Shown here in pieces: positions 22,099-30,839 of a DNA stretch of 35,154 bases. This stretch comes from BP-191 sp035940575 (GTDB lineage Bacteria; Actinomycetota; Actinomycetes; BP-191), in NCBI GenBank assembly GCA_035940575.1, contig DASZER010000074.1, positions 1 to 35,154 of the forward strand. The letters are read 5' to 3'. Each line of letters starts with the position of its first letter. Positions within the stretch are counted from its first letter, which is position 1. The notes beneath the pieces are model-generated. The model saw only the letters and a program-made list of their open reading frames with translations, was not told the DNA's origin and made no database searches. The translations under genes and the position numbers were made by a program.

Positions 22099-23279
22099 CG
22101 CCGTTCCTGCTCCAGGACCCCGAGCCCGTCGTGACGGCGTTCGGCCACGACTCGCTGCTCGTGATCGTGCTCAAGGTGCTCGCGATCTTCGCGATGCTGC
22201 CGTTGATCACGCTCGTCACGATCTGGGCCGAGCGCCGCGTCGTCGCGCGCATGCAGCAGCGCCTCGGCCCCAACCGCGTCGGCCCGTTCGGCTTGCTGCA
22301 GAGCCTCGCCGACGGCATCAAGCTGTTCCTCAAGGAGGACATCCGCCCGTCGTCGGCCGACCGGTGGGTCTACCTCCTCGCGCCGATCATGTCGATGGTG
22401 CCGGCGTTCCTCGCGATGTCGGTGATCCCGTTCGGGCCGTCGGTGAGGATCGGCGACACCGAGACGCCGTTGCAGCTCACCGACCTGCCCGTCGGCGTGC
22501 TGTTCATCCTCGCGATGTCCTCGCTCGGCGTGTACGGCGTCGTGCTGGCCGGCTGGTCGAGCGGCAGCGCGTACCCGCTGCTCGGCGCGCTGCGGTCGAG
22601 CGCGCAGATGATCTCCTACGAGGTCGCGATGGGCCTGTCGCTCGTCGCGGTGTTCCTCTACTCGGGAACGCTCTCCACCGCCGAGATCGTCGGCGCGCAG
22701 CAGAGCCGCTGGTACGTGCTCACGCTGTTCCCTTCGTTCGTCATCTACTGCATCTCGGCCGTCGGCGAGACCAACCGCGCGCCGTTCGACCTGCCGGAGG
22801 CGGAGTCGGAGCTCGTCGCGGGCTTCCACACCGAGTACAGCAGCGCGAAGTTCGCGCTGTTCTTCCTCGCCGAGTACATCAACATGGTCACCGTCTCGGC
22901 GCTGGCCACGACGCTGTTCCTCGGCGGCTGGCGCCCGCCGCCGATCCCGCTGCTGTCGGGCCTGACCACCGGCGCGTGGCCGCTGCTGTGGTTCTTCCTC
23001 AAGGTCTCGCTCTTCCTGTTCGGCTTCATCTGGCTGCGCGGCACGCTGCCCCGGTACCGCTACGACCAGTTCATGGCGCTCGGGTGGAAGCGGCTCATCC
23101 CGTTCGCGCTCGGCTGGCTCGTCGTCGTGGCGGTCGCGCGGACCGCCGCGAACACCGACTCGTTCAGCGGCAACGCGCGGTGGGTGTGGGTCGGTGCCAT
23201 CACCGTGGTGCTGCTCGCCGCCGCGTTCTGGCCGAGCCCGAAGCCGAAGGACCGCAAGGAGGTCGAGGCTCGTGTCTAA
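22095..23279 (+). CDS. nuoH: NADH-quinone oxidoreductase subunit H
   Basis: The 394-residue membrane subunit that with NuoB and NuoD shapes the quinone channel. The conserved cytoplasmic loops are intact: IWAERRVVARMQQRLGPNRVGPFGLLQSLADGIKLFLKED and AVGETNRAPFDLPEAESELVAGFHTEYS. About eight transmembrane helices follow the standard pattern, with a polar C-terminal tail (PSPKPKDRKEVEARV). The N-terminus FLLQDPEP before the first helix resembles those of NuoJ and NuoN here. The nuoI ribosome site (AAGGAGG, 23256-23262) is inside this gene. A second, diverged nuoH is at 33857. Confidence 0.96.
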   Translation: MTPFLLQDPEPVVTAFGHDSLLVIVLKVLAIFAMLPLITLVTIWAERRVVARMQQRLGPNRVGPFGLLQSLADGIKLFLKEDIRPSSADRWVYLLAPIMSMVPAFLAMSVIPFGPSVRIGDTETPLQLTDLPVGVLFILAMSSLGVYGVVLAGWSSGSAYPLLGALRSSAQMISYEVAMGLSLVAVFLYSGTLSTAEIVGAQQSRWYVLTLFPSFVIYCISAVGETNRAPFDLPEAESELVAGFHTEYSSAKFALFFLAEYINMVTVSALATTLFLGGWRPPPIPLLSGLTTGAWPLLWFFLKVSLFLFGFIWLRGTLPRYRYDQFMALGWKRLIPFALGWLVVVAVARTAANTDSFSGNARWVWVGAITVVLLAAAFWPSPKPKDRKEVEARV

Positions 23280-23820
23280 CCCGCTGAAGGGGTTCGGGCT
23301 CACGTTCCGGACGATGTTCAGGAAGGTGAACACCGTCCAGTACCCGGACGTGAAGGAGCCGACCCAGGCGCGCTTCCACGGGCGGCACCAGCTCAACCGC
23401 CACGCCGACGGGCTCGAGAAGTGCGTCGGCTGCGAGCTGTGCGCGTGGGCCTGCCCGGCCGACGCGATCTTCGTGGAGGGCGCGGACAACACCGAGGAGG
23501 AGCGCTTCTCCCCGGGCGAGCGGTACGGCGCCGTCTACCAGATCAACTACCTGCGCTGCATCTTCTGCGGCCTGTGCATCGAGGCGTGCCCGACGCGCGC
23601 GCTGACGATGACGAACGAGTACGAGCTCGCCGACGACAGCCGCGAGGACCTGATCTTCACGAAGGAGCAGCTCCTCGCGCCGCTGCTCGAGGGCATGGAG
23701 CAGCCGCCGCACCCGATGCGGCTCGGCGACGAGAAGGCGTACTACGGCCCCGAGCGCCGCGAGGCGGTCCGCACCGGCGACGCCGTGCTCCCTGCCAGCC
23801 ACGAGAGCAAGGCGGACTGA
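23272..23820 (+). CDS. nuoI: NADH-quinone oxidoreductase subunit I
   Basis: The 182-residue 8Fe ferredoxin subunit carrying clusters N6a and N6b, linking the peripheral iron-sulfur chain to NuoB. Two full cluster motifs are present: C51-x2-C54-x2-C57-x3-C61-P (CVGCELCAWACP) and CIFCGLCIEACP. The N-terminal helix (LKGFGLTFRTMFRKVNTVQYPDVKEP) lies along the membrane arm, as in the family. The C-terminal tail is longer than in E. coli and hydrophilic. GTG 23272 has AAGGAGG 9 nt upstream and overlaps the nuoH end by 8 bp. The next gene, nuoJ, shares one base. Confidence 0.96.
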   Translation: MSNPLKGFGLTFRTMFRKVNTVQYPDVKEPTQARFHGRHQLNRHADGLEKCVGCELCAWACPADAIFVEGADNTEEERFSPGERYGAVYQINYLRCIFCGLCIEACPTRALTMTNEYELADDSREDLIFTKEQLLAPLLEGMEQPPHPMRLGDEKAYYGPERREAVRTGDAVLPASHESKAD

Positions 23821-24572
23821 TGCTCGCCGCCCTGCTCCAGGAGCCGACGACGCACACGTCGGCGGCCGAGGCCGTGACGTTCTGGATCCTCGCCCCTGTC
23901 GCGCTCGGCAGCGCGATCGCGATGATCTTCAACCGCAACGCCGTCCACGCCGCGCTGCTGCTCGTCGCGAACTTCTTCTGCCTGGCCGTCTTCTACGCCG
24001 TGCAGGAGGCGCCGTTCCTCGCGGCGGTGCAGGTCATCGTCTACACCGGCGCGATCATGGTGCTGTTCCTGTTCGTGCTCATGCTGATCGGCGTCGACGC
24101 CAACGAGTCGTTGCGCGAGACGATCCGCGGCCACCGCATAGCGTCGGTCGTCGTCGGTCTGGGCCTCGCCGGCGTCGTCGTCAGCGCCCTCGGGCGCTCG
24201 CTGCTCGACACCGGCGCGGTCGGCCTCGGCGAGGCGAACACCGGCGGCAACGTCCTCTCCATCGCGAAGCTGCTCTTCGGCGAGGCGCCGCGCGACGGGG
24301 ACTCGTACTTCCTCGCGTTCGAGATGACGTCCGCGCTGCTCATCACCGCCGCCGTCGGCTCGATGGTGCTGACCCACCGCGACCGCGGCACCAAGAAGCG
24401 CTCGACGCAGCGCGAGCTGGCGATCGCGCGGTTCAAGGGGACGCACCCCACGCCGCTGTCGGGCCCCGGCGTCTACGCCACCAGCCACCGCGAGCAGGAG
24501 CCCGCGCTGCTCCCCGGCGGCGAGGCCCTCGAAGGCTCCGCGGTCCCGCGCGTGCAGGACGGTGACGCGTGA
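23820..24572 (+). CDS. nuoJ: NADH-quinone oxidoreductase subunit J
   Basis: The 250-residue membrane subunit with five predicted helices; conserved features are ALLLVANFFCLAVFYAVQEAPFLAAVQVIVYTGAIMVLFLFVLMLIGVD, where the third helix with its pi-bulge couples quinone chemistry to proton movement. The polar C-terminal tail of about 65 residues (HRDRGTKKRSTQRELAIARF to the end) is longer than in enterobacteria, and its last part (EPALLPGGEALEGSAVP) is poorly conserved. The ATG shares its A with the nuoI stop. It overlaps nuoK by GTGA. Confidence 0.95.
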   Translation: MLAALLQEPTTHTSAAEAVTFWILAPVALGSAIAMIFNRNAVHAALLLVANFFCLAVFYAVQEAPFLAAVQVIVYTGAIMVLFLFVLMLIGVDANESLRETIRGHRIASVVVGLGLAGVVVSALGRSLLDTGAVGLGEANTGGNVLSIAKLLFGEAPRDGDSYFLAFEMTSALLITAAVGSMVLTHRDRGTKKRSTQRELAIARFKGTHPTPLSGPGVYATSHREQEPALLPGGEALEGSAVPRVQDGDA

Positions 24573-24868
24573 ACCCGGCCTACTACCTGTTCCTCTCCGC
24601 GATGCTGTTCACGGTCGGGACGATCGGCGTGCTCGTGCGCCGCAACGCGATCGTGGTGTTCATGTGCGTCGAGCTGATGCTCAACGCCGTCAACCTCACG
24701 CTCGTCACGTTCTCCCGGATGAACGGCAGGCTCGACGGCCAGATCCTCGCGTTCTTCGTGATGGTCGTCGCCGCCGCCGAGGTCGTCGTGGGCCTGTCCA
24801 TCATCGTGGCGATCTTCCGTACCCGCCGGTCCGCCTCCGTCGACGACGCGAGCCTGCTGAAGTGGTGA
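24569..24868 (+). CDS. nuoK: NADH-quinone oxidoreductase subunit K
   Basis: A 99-residue, three-helix MrpC-like subunit of the proton-pumping arm. The pattern is standard: YYLFLSAMLFTVGTIGVLVRRNAIVVFMCVELMLNAVNLTLVTFS with the channel glutamate in VELMLNAVN, and a second glutamate in FVMVVAAAEVVVGLSI. The length matches the family. GTG 24569 overlaps nuoJ by GTGA and the stop overlaps the probable nuoL start in the same way. Confidence 0.96.
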   Translation: MNPAYYLFLSAMLFTVGTIGVLVRRNAIVVFMCVELMLNAVNLTLVTFSRMNGRLDGQILAFFVMVVAAAEVVVGLSIIVAIFRTRRSASVDDASLLKW

Positions 24869-26784
24869 CGATGGCGCTGGAGACGCACGCGGCCACGGGG
24901 ATCCACTCCCTGCTCTGGCTGCTCATCGCCCTGCCGCTCGCCGGCGCGGCGACCCTGCTGCTCGGCGGCAGGCGGACCAACCAGTGGGGCCACCTGCTCG
25001 CGACGGGCATCGCGTTCGCGACGTTCGTGCTGGCGCTGATGTCGTTCGTGAAGCTCGCGGGCTTCGACGAGCACGCGCGCGGCGCGGTCGACCACCTGTT
25101 CACGTACCTGCCGGTCGGCGGGCTCGAGGTGAAGGCCGACCTGTTCCTCGACCCGCTGTCGAGCGCGTTCACGCTGCTCGTCACCGGCGTCGGCACGCTC
25201 GTGCACGTCTACTCGATCGGCTACATGGAGCACGACGCCGAGCGGCGGCGGTTCTTCGCGTACCTGAACCTGTTCCTCGCGTCGATGCTGCTGCTCGTCC
25301 TCGCGGCCAACTACATCCTGGTCTACGTCGGGTGGGAGCTCGTCGGCGTCTCGTCGTACCTGCTGATCGGGTTCTGGTCGCACAAGCACTCGGCGGCGAC
25401 GGCGGCCAAGAAGGCGTTCATCACCAACCGCGTCGGCGACGTCGGGCTGTCGATCGCGGTGGTCACGATCTTCGTGACGTTCGGGACGGTGGCGTTCGAC
25501 GAGGTGTTCGCCAACGCCTCCCGCCTCTCGTCGGGCACGGCCACCGCGATCTGCCTGCTCCTGCTGCTCGGCGCGTGCGCGAAGTCGGCGCAGTTCCCGC
25601 TGCACGTCTGGCTGCCCGACGCGATGGAGGGCCCGACGCCCGCGTCGGCACTCATCCACGCCGCGACGATGGTCACCGCGGGCGTGTACCTGATCGCGCG
25701 GTCGCACCCGCTGTTCGAGATGTCGCAGACAGCGCTGAACCTCGTGACCGCCGTCGGCATCGTCACGGTCCTCATCGGCGGCGTCATCGCCTGCGTGCAG
25801 GACGACATCAAGAAGGTCCTGGCGTACTCGACGATCAGCCAGATCGGCTACATGTTCCTCGCGGTCGGCATGGGCCCGGGCGCGTACCCGATCGCGGTGT
25901 TCCACCTGCTGACCCACGGCTTCTTCAAGGCCCTGATGTTCATGGGCGCGGGCTCGGTCATGCACGGGCTGCACGACGAGACCGACATGCGACGCATGGG
26001 CGCGCTGCGCAAGGCGATGCCGATCACGTACATCACGTTCCTCGCCGGCTGGCTCGCCATCATCGGCGCGCCGCCGTTCGCGGGCTTCTTCTCGAAGGAC
26101 CAGATCCTGGAGACGGCGTTCGCCGACGGGAACTACCTGCTCTGGGTCCTCGGCCTGCTCGGCGCCGGCATCACGGCGTTCTACATGACGCGGCTGATGT
26201 GCATGACGTTCTGGGGCACGTCGCGCGTCGACAAGGACGTGCACGCGCACGAGTCGCCGTCGGTCATGACGGTGCCGCTCATGGTCCTCGCGGTGCTGTC
26301 GGTGGTCGGCGGCGCGGTCCTGAACCTCACGCCCGAGGGGTCGCTGACGCACTGGCTCGAGCCGGTGTTCGGCCACTCCGAGCACGCCAAGTCCGGCGTC
26401 TCGCCGTACATCCTCTCGGTCGTCACGATCGCGGTCGTGCTGGTCGGCGCGTACACGGCCAAGGTCATGTACCTCGACCGCCCGGTCGAGCGGACCGCCC
26501 CGGAGAACGTCACGCCGCCCGTCCGCTGGGCGCGCAAGCGGCTGTACTTCGACTCGGTCTACGAGTCGGTCCTCATGCGGCCCGGGCAGTACCTCGCCCG
26601 CGCGCTCGTGTTCTTCGACGGGCGCGGCATCGACGGCGCGGTCAACGGAGCCGCCGCGCTCGTCGGCGGGACGTCCGGCCGCCTGCGCCGCGTCCAGACC
26701 GGCTACGTCCGCTCGTACGCGCTCGGCGTCGCGGGCGGCGCGATGCTGCTCGTCGCGGGCCTCGTCCTGGTGGCCGCCCGATGA
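24865..26784 (+). CDS. nuoL: NADH-quinone oxidoreductase subunit L
   Basis: The 639-residue antiporter-like subunit at the far end of the membrane arm, with a long lateral helix at its C-terminus. Channel residues are visible in YVGWELVGVSSYLLIGFW (Glu), KHSAATAAKKAFITNRVGD (Lys), LPDAMEGPTPASALIHAATMVTAG and DDIKKVLAYSTISQIGYM. GTG 24865 forms a GTGA overlap with nuoK like other joints of this operon, but ATG 24871, two codons inside, is a reasonable alternative. Near residues 540-600 lies the connector VRWARKRLYFDSVYE that leads into the lateral helix. It overlaps nuoM by ATGA. Confidence 0.95.
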   Translation: MTMALETHAATGIHSLLWLLIALPLAGAATLLLGGRRTNQWGHLLATGIAFATFVLALMSFVKLAGFDEHARGAVDHLFTYLPVGGLEVKADLFLDPLSSAFTLLVTGVGTLVHVYSIGYMEHDAERRRFFAYLNLFLASMLLLVLAANYILVYVGWELVGVSSYLLIGFWSHKHSAATAAKKAFITNRVGDVGLSIAVVTIFVTFGTVAFDEVFANASRLSSGTATAICLLLLLGACAKSAQFPLHVWLPDAMEGPTPASALIHAATMVTAGVYLIARSHPLFEMSQTALNLVTAVGIVTVLIGGVIACVQDDIKKVLAYSTISQIGYMFLAVGMGPGAYPIAVFHLLTHGFFKALMFMGAGSVMHGLHDETDMRRMGALRKAMPITYITFLAGWLAIIGAPPFAGFFSKDQILETAFADGNYLLWVLGLLGAGITAFYMTRLMCMTFWGTSRVDKDVHAHESPSVMTVPLMVLAVLSVVGGAVLNLTPEGSLTHWLEPVFGHSEHAKSGVSPYILSVVTIAVVLVGAYTAKVMYLDRPVERTAPENVTPPVRWARKRLYFDSVYESVLMRPGQYLARALVFFDGRGIDGAVNGAAALVGGTSGRLRRVQTGYVRSYALGVAGGAMLLVAGLVLVAAR

Positions 26785-28343
26785 CGCCCTGGATCACGCT
26801 GACGATGGCGATCCCCGCCGTCGGCGCGCTCGCCGTCGCGATGGCGCCGCGCGACAACGACGAGCTGGCGAAGCGCATCGCGCTCGGCTTCTCGCTCGCG
26901 GCGTTCGTCACGTCGCTGGCGCTGCTGGCGGCGTACGACTCCGGCTCCGACGCGGTGTTCCAGCTCGTCGAGGACCACCCGTGGATCGCGCAGTTCGGCA
27001 TCCACTACAAGGTCGGCGTCGACGGCATCGCGCTCGCGATGGTGCTGCTGACGACGTTCCTCACGCCGATCGTCGTGCTCGCGTCGTGGCGGCAGGCGTC
27101 GCGCGTGAAGTCGTTCTTCGCGCTGTTCCTCGTGCTCGAGACGGCGATGGTCGGCGTGTTCTGCGCGCTCGACCTGTTTCTGTTCTACGTGTTCTTCGAG
27201 GCGATGCTCGTCCCGATGTACTTCCTCATCGGGGTCTACGGCGGCGAGCGCCGGGTCTACGCGGCGGTGAAGTTCTTCCTCTACACGCTGCTCGCCGGCC
27301 TGCTCATGCTCGTCTCGATCCTCGGCCTGTACTTCATGTCGCGCCGCCAGGCGGGCGCGATCGGCGCGGGCGCGGAGGGGACGTTCGACTACGAGCGGCT
27401 GCTCCACCTGTCGATCTCGGCGGGCACGGCCAAGGTGCTGTTCCTCGGCTTCTTCATCGCGTTCGCGGTCAAGGTGCCGGTGTTCCCGTTCCACACGTGG
27501 CTGCCCGACGCGCACACCGAGGCGCCGACCGGCGGCTCGGTCGTGCTGGCCGCGGTCATGCTGAAGATCGGGACGTTCGGCTTCCTGCGCTACGCGATCC
27601 CGCTGTTCCCCTCGGCCGCGCGCTACTTCGCCACGACGATGATGGTGCTCGGCGTCGTCGGGATCATCTACGGCTCGCTGGTCGCGATGGTGCAGAAGGA
27701 CGTCAAGCGCCTCGTCGCCTACACGTCCGTCGCGCACCTCGGGTTCATCGTGCTCGGCATCTTCGCGTTCACGCGGCAGAGCGGCGCGGGCGGCGTTCTC
27801 TACATGGTCAACCACGGCCTCTCGACCGGCGCGCTGTTCCTCGTCATCGGGTTCCTCTACGAGCGGCGGCACACGCGGCTCATCGAGGAGTACGGCGGCG
27901 TGCAGTCCGTGACGCCGATGCTCGCGGGGGCGTTCCTCATCGCGGGCCTGTCGTCGCTGGCGCTGCCCGGCCTCAACGGCTTCGTGTCGGAGTTCCTCGT
28001 CCTCGTCGGGACGTTCGCGCGCCACCGCGTGCTCGGCGTCGTCGCGACGCTCGGCATCGTGCTCGCCGCGCTGTACATCCTCATCGCGTACCAGCGCACG
28101 ATGACCGGGCCGATCACGAACGACGCCACCCGCCAGATGCCCGACCTGGACCTGCGGGAGAAGGTCGTCATCGCGCCCGTGCTGATGCTGATCCTCGGGC
28201 TCGGCGTGTACCCGCGCCCGGTCCTCGACCTCGTCAACCCCGCCGTCGACCGGATGCTCGACCGCGTCGAGCGGCACGAGCCGGCACCGACGCTCGACAG
28301 GGGCACCGGCGCCGACGCCACCGTCACGATCGGGGAGGGTTGA
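26781..28343 (+). CDS. nuoM: NADH-quinone oxidoreductase subunit M
   Basis: The 520-residue second antiporter-like subunit. It shows LFYVFFEAMLVPMYFLIGVYGG (channel Glu), VKVPVFPFHTWLPDAHTEAPTGGSVVLAAVMLKIGTFGFLRY (Lys and the broken helix) and QKDVKRLVAYTSVAHLGFIVLG. Fourteen hydrophobic helices are expected, and the hydrophobic pattern supports this. A hydrophilic tail of about 25 residues (VERHEPAPTLDRGTGADATV) ends the protein. The start overlaps nuoL (ATGA); the stop shares one base with nuoN. Confidence 0.96.
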   Translation: MTPWITLTMAIPAVGALAVAMAPRDNDELAKRIALGFSLAAFVTSLALLAAYDSGSDAVFQLVEDHPWIAQFGIHYKVGVDGIALAMVLLTTFLTPIVVLASWRQASRVKSFFALFLVLETAMVGVFCALDLFLFYVFFEAMLVPMYFLIGVYGGERRVYAAVKFFLYTLLAGLLMLVSILGLYFMSRRQAGAIGAGAEGTFDYERLLHLSISAGTAKVLFLGFFIAFAVKVPVFPFHTWLPDAHTEAPTGGSVVLAAVMLKIGTFGFLRYAIPLFPSAARYFATTMMVLGVVGIIYGSLVAMVQKDVKRLVAYTSVAHLGFIVLGIFAFTRQSGAGGVLYMVNHGLSTGALFLVIGFLYERRHTRLIEEYGGVQSVTPMLAGAFLIAGLSSLALPGLNGFVSEFLVLVGTFARHRVLGVVATLGIVLAALYILIAYQRTMTGPITNDATRQMPDLDLREKVVIAPVLMLILGLGVYPRPVLDLVNPAVDRMLDRVERHEPAPTLDRGTGADATVTIGEG

Positions 28344-29857
28344 TGGTCCTCGCGTTCCAGGACCCCGACACGATCGTCACGCCGTCGATCGCCTGGTACC
28401 AGCTCTCGCCGATGCTCGCGGTGTTCCTCGCGGGCACCGTGGGCGTCCTCGTCGAGGCGTTCGCGCCCGCGGTGTACCGGCGGGTCGCGCAGCTCGCCGT
28501 GTCGATGGTCGGCCTCGCGGCGGCGCTGTACTTCGTCGTCCGCCTGTGGGGCGCGCACGACCCGCGCGTCGTCGCCGACGGCGTCGTCTCCGTCGACGGG
28601 CCCGCGCTGTTCCTCCAGGGCACGCTCGTCCTGCTGACCGCCGCCGCGCTGCTGCTGCTCGCCGAGCGCGGCGGGCGTGGCGACCCCGACGCGGCGGTCG
28701 CGCGCGACCTGCCGACGGAGTCGTTCCCGCTGGCCCTGCTCTCGGTCGGCGGCATGATGCTGTTCGTCTCCGCGACGAACCTCCTGCTGCTGTTCATCGC
28801 GCTCGAGATCCTGTCGCTGCCGCTGTACCTGCTCACCGGCCTCGCGCGCCGCCGGCGGATCGTGAGCCAGGAGGGCGCGCTCAAGTACTTCCTGCTCGGC
28901 GCGTTCTCGTCCGCGTTCTTCCTCTACGGCGTCGCGCTGCTCTACGGCTACGCCGGCTCGGTGTCGTTCAACCGCATCCGCGAGGCCACGGCCGTCACCG
29001 GCACCAACGACGTGCTGCTCTACGCCGGCCTCGCGCTGCTCGGCGTCGGCCTGCTCTTCAAGGTCGGCGCGGTGCCGTTCCACTCGTGGACGCCCGACGT
29101 CTACCAGGCCGCGCCGACGCCGGTCACCGCGCTCATGGCGGCGGCGACGAAGGTGGCGGCGTTCGGCGGGCTCACGCGCGTGCTGTTCGTCGCGGCGGGC
29201 GGCGTCGTGTGGGACTGGCGCCCCGCGGTGTGGGCCGTCGCGATCCTGACGATGGTCGTCGGCGCGGTCGTCGCGGTGACGCAGCAGGACGTGAAGCGGA
29301 TGCTCGCGTACTCCTCGGTCGCGCACGCCGGCTTCATCCTCACCGGCGTCGCGGCGGCCAACAACGTCGGCCTGCGCGGCGTGCTGTTCTACCTGCTCGC
29401 GTACGGCTTCACGGTGCTCGGCGCGTTCGGCGTGGTGACGCTGGTCCGCGACGCCAACGGCGAGGCGACGCACCTGTCGCAGTGGCAGGGCCTCGGTCGG
29501 CGCTCGCCGGTCGTGGCGTCGGTGTTCGCGTTCTTCCTGTTCGCGCTCGCGGGCATCCCGCTGACGTCGGGCTTCACGGCGAAGTTCGCGGTGTTCGAGG
29601 CGGCGGTCGAGGGGCGTGCCACCCCGCTCGTCGTCGTGGGCGTGCTGACCTCTGCCGTGGCGGCGTTCTTCTACGCCCGCGTGGTCGTGCTGATGTTCTT
29701 CCAGGAGCCGGCCGAGGACGGGCCCACGGTCGTGCTGCCTTCGGCGCCCGCCGCCGCCGCGCTCGGCCTCGCCGTCACCGTGACCGCGTTGCTCGGCGTC
29801 GTTCCGGGCGAGATCGTGCGGCTCGCCGACGTCGCCGCGCGCGGCTTCATCAGATGA
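28343..29857 (+). CDS. nuoN: NADH-quinone oxidoreductase subunit N
   Basis: The 504-residue third antiporter-like subunit, last of the nuo series. Family marks are LLFIALEILSLPLYLLTGLARR (channel Glu), SQEGALKYFLLGAFSSAFFLYG (Lys), VGAVPFHSWTPDVYQAAPTPVTALMAAATKVAAFGGL and QQDVKRMLAYSSVAHAGFILTG. The ATG shares its A with the nuoM stop, and a GGGGAGGG site (28332-28339) lies 3 nt upstream. It overlaps the polyprenyl synthase gene by ATGA, so quinone-tail synthesis is translated together with complex I. Confidence 0.96.
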   Translation: MVLAFQDPDTIVTPSIAWYQLSPMLAVFLAGTVGVLVEAFAPAVYRRVAQLAVSMVGLAAALYFVVRLWGAHDPRVVADGVVSVDGPALFLQGTLVLLTAAALLLLAERGGRGDPDAAVARDLPTESFPLALLSVGGMMLFVSATNLLLLFIALEILSLPLYLLTGLARRRRIVSQEGALKYFLLGAFSSAFFLYGVALLYGYAGSVSFNRIREATAVTGTNDVLLYAGLALLGVGLLFKVGAVPFHSWTPDVYQAAPTPVTALMAAATKVAAFGGLTRVLFVAAGGVVWDWRPAVWAVAILTMVVGAVVAVTQQDVKRMLAYSSVAHAGFILTGVAAANNVGLRGVLFYLLAYGFTVLGAFGVVTLVRDANGEATHLSQWQGLGRRSPVVASVFAFFLFALAGIPLTSGFTAKFAVFEAAVEGRATPLVVVGVLTSAVAAFFYARVVVLMFFQEPAEDGPTVVLPSAPAAAALGLAVTVTALLGVVPGEIVRLADVAARGFIR

Positions 29858-30837
29858 CCGACCTGCGCCGGAGCGTCGTCTTCGAGGACCCGGTCCTCGA
29901 GGCGGCGATCCGGTCGGGCCTCGACTCCGTCGAGGCCATGCTGCGGGAGTCGGTGAAGTCCAACTACCCGTTCGTCACCGAGACCTCGCGCTACCTCGTC
30001 GACGCGGGCGGCAAGCGCTTCCGCCCGCTGCTCGTGCTGCTGTCGTCGCACTTCGGCGACCCGTCGTCGGCGGCCGTCGTCCCCGCCGCCGTCGCGATCG
30101 AGCTCACGCACCTGTCGACGCTGTACCACGACGACGTCATGGACGAGGCGCCGTTGCGGCGCGGCACCCCGTCGGCCAACTCGCGCTGGACCAACACCGT
30201 CGCCATCCTCACCGGCGACTTCCTGTTCGCGCGCGCCTCGGAGATCACCGCCGACCTCGGCACCGAGGCGACGCGCATCCTCGCCCAGACCATCGCGGTG
30301 CTCTGCGAGGGCCAGATCCGCGAGACGCTCGGGCCGGGGCCGTCGGACGACCCCGTCGAGCACTACCTCTCGGTCCTCGCCGAGAAGACCGGCTCGCTCA
30401 TCGCGACGTCGGGCCGCCTCGGCTCGCTGCTCGCCGGCGCCGACGCGGCCACGGTCGACGTGATGACGCGCTACGGCGCCACGATCGGCATGGCGTTCCA
30501 GCTCTCCGACGACGTCCTCGACGTCGCGTCGGAGTCGGTCGAGTCGGGCAAGGCGCCGGGCACCGACCTGCACGAGGGCATCCGCACGCTGCCCGTCCTC
30601 TACGCGCTGCGGTCCGACCCCTCGCTCGCCCCGGTGCTCACGGCCGACCTCACCGACGACGCGGCCCACGCCGTGGCGCTGGCGGCGCTGCGTTCGCACG
30701 ACGCGATGGCCGAGGCGCGCGCGACGCTGGAGTCGTACGCCGCCGAGGCCAAGCGCATCGCCGCAGACCTGCCCGACACGCCCGCGCGGGCGGCGCTGTT
30801 CGCGCTCGCGGACTTCGTGGTCGCCCGCACGGGCTGA
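29854..30837 (+). CDS. Polyprenyl diphosphate synthase (menaquinone side chain)
   Basis: A trans-isoprenyl diphosphate synthase of 327 residues that lengthens an allylic diphosphate with isopentenyl diphosphate. Both metal-binding aspartate motifs are intact: D93-D94-x2-D97 (YHDDVMD) and D219-D220-x2-D223 (QLSDDVLD); GGKRFRP (52-58) binds diphosphate. The residues before the first DDxxD are small (HLSTLYHDD), which in this family allows a long product, probably C40-C50. The ATGA overlap with nuoN and the nearby mqn/menG genes point to the menaquinone tail. This matches hepta/octaprenyl synthases (IspB/HepT-like) rather than GGPP synthase, though chain length cannot be read with certainty. Confidence 0.9.
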   Translation: MTDLRRSVVFEDPVLEAAIRSGLDSVEAMLRESVKSNYPFVTETSRYLVDAGGKRFRPLLVLLSSHFGDPSSAAVVPAAVAIELTHLSTLYHDDVMDEAPLRRGTPSANSRWTNTVAILTGDFLFARASEITADLGTEATRILAQTIAVLCEGQIRETLGPGPSDDPVEHYLSVLAEKTGSLIATSGRLGSLLAGADAATVDVMTRYGATIGMAFQLSDDVLDVASESVESGKAPGTDLHEGIRTLPVLYALRSDPSLAPVLTADLTDDAAHAVALAALRSHDAMAEARATLESYAAEAKRIAADLPDTPARAALFALADFVVARTG

Positions 30838-30839
30838 CC

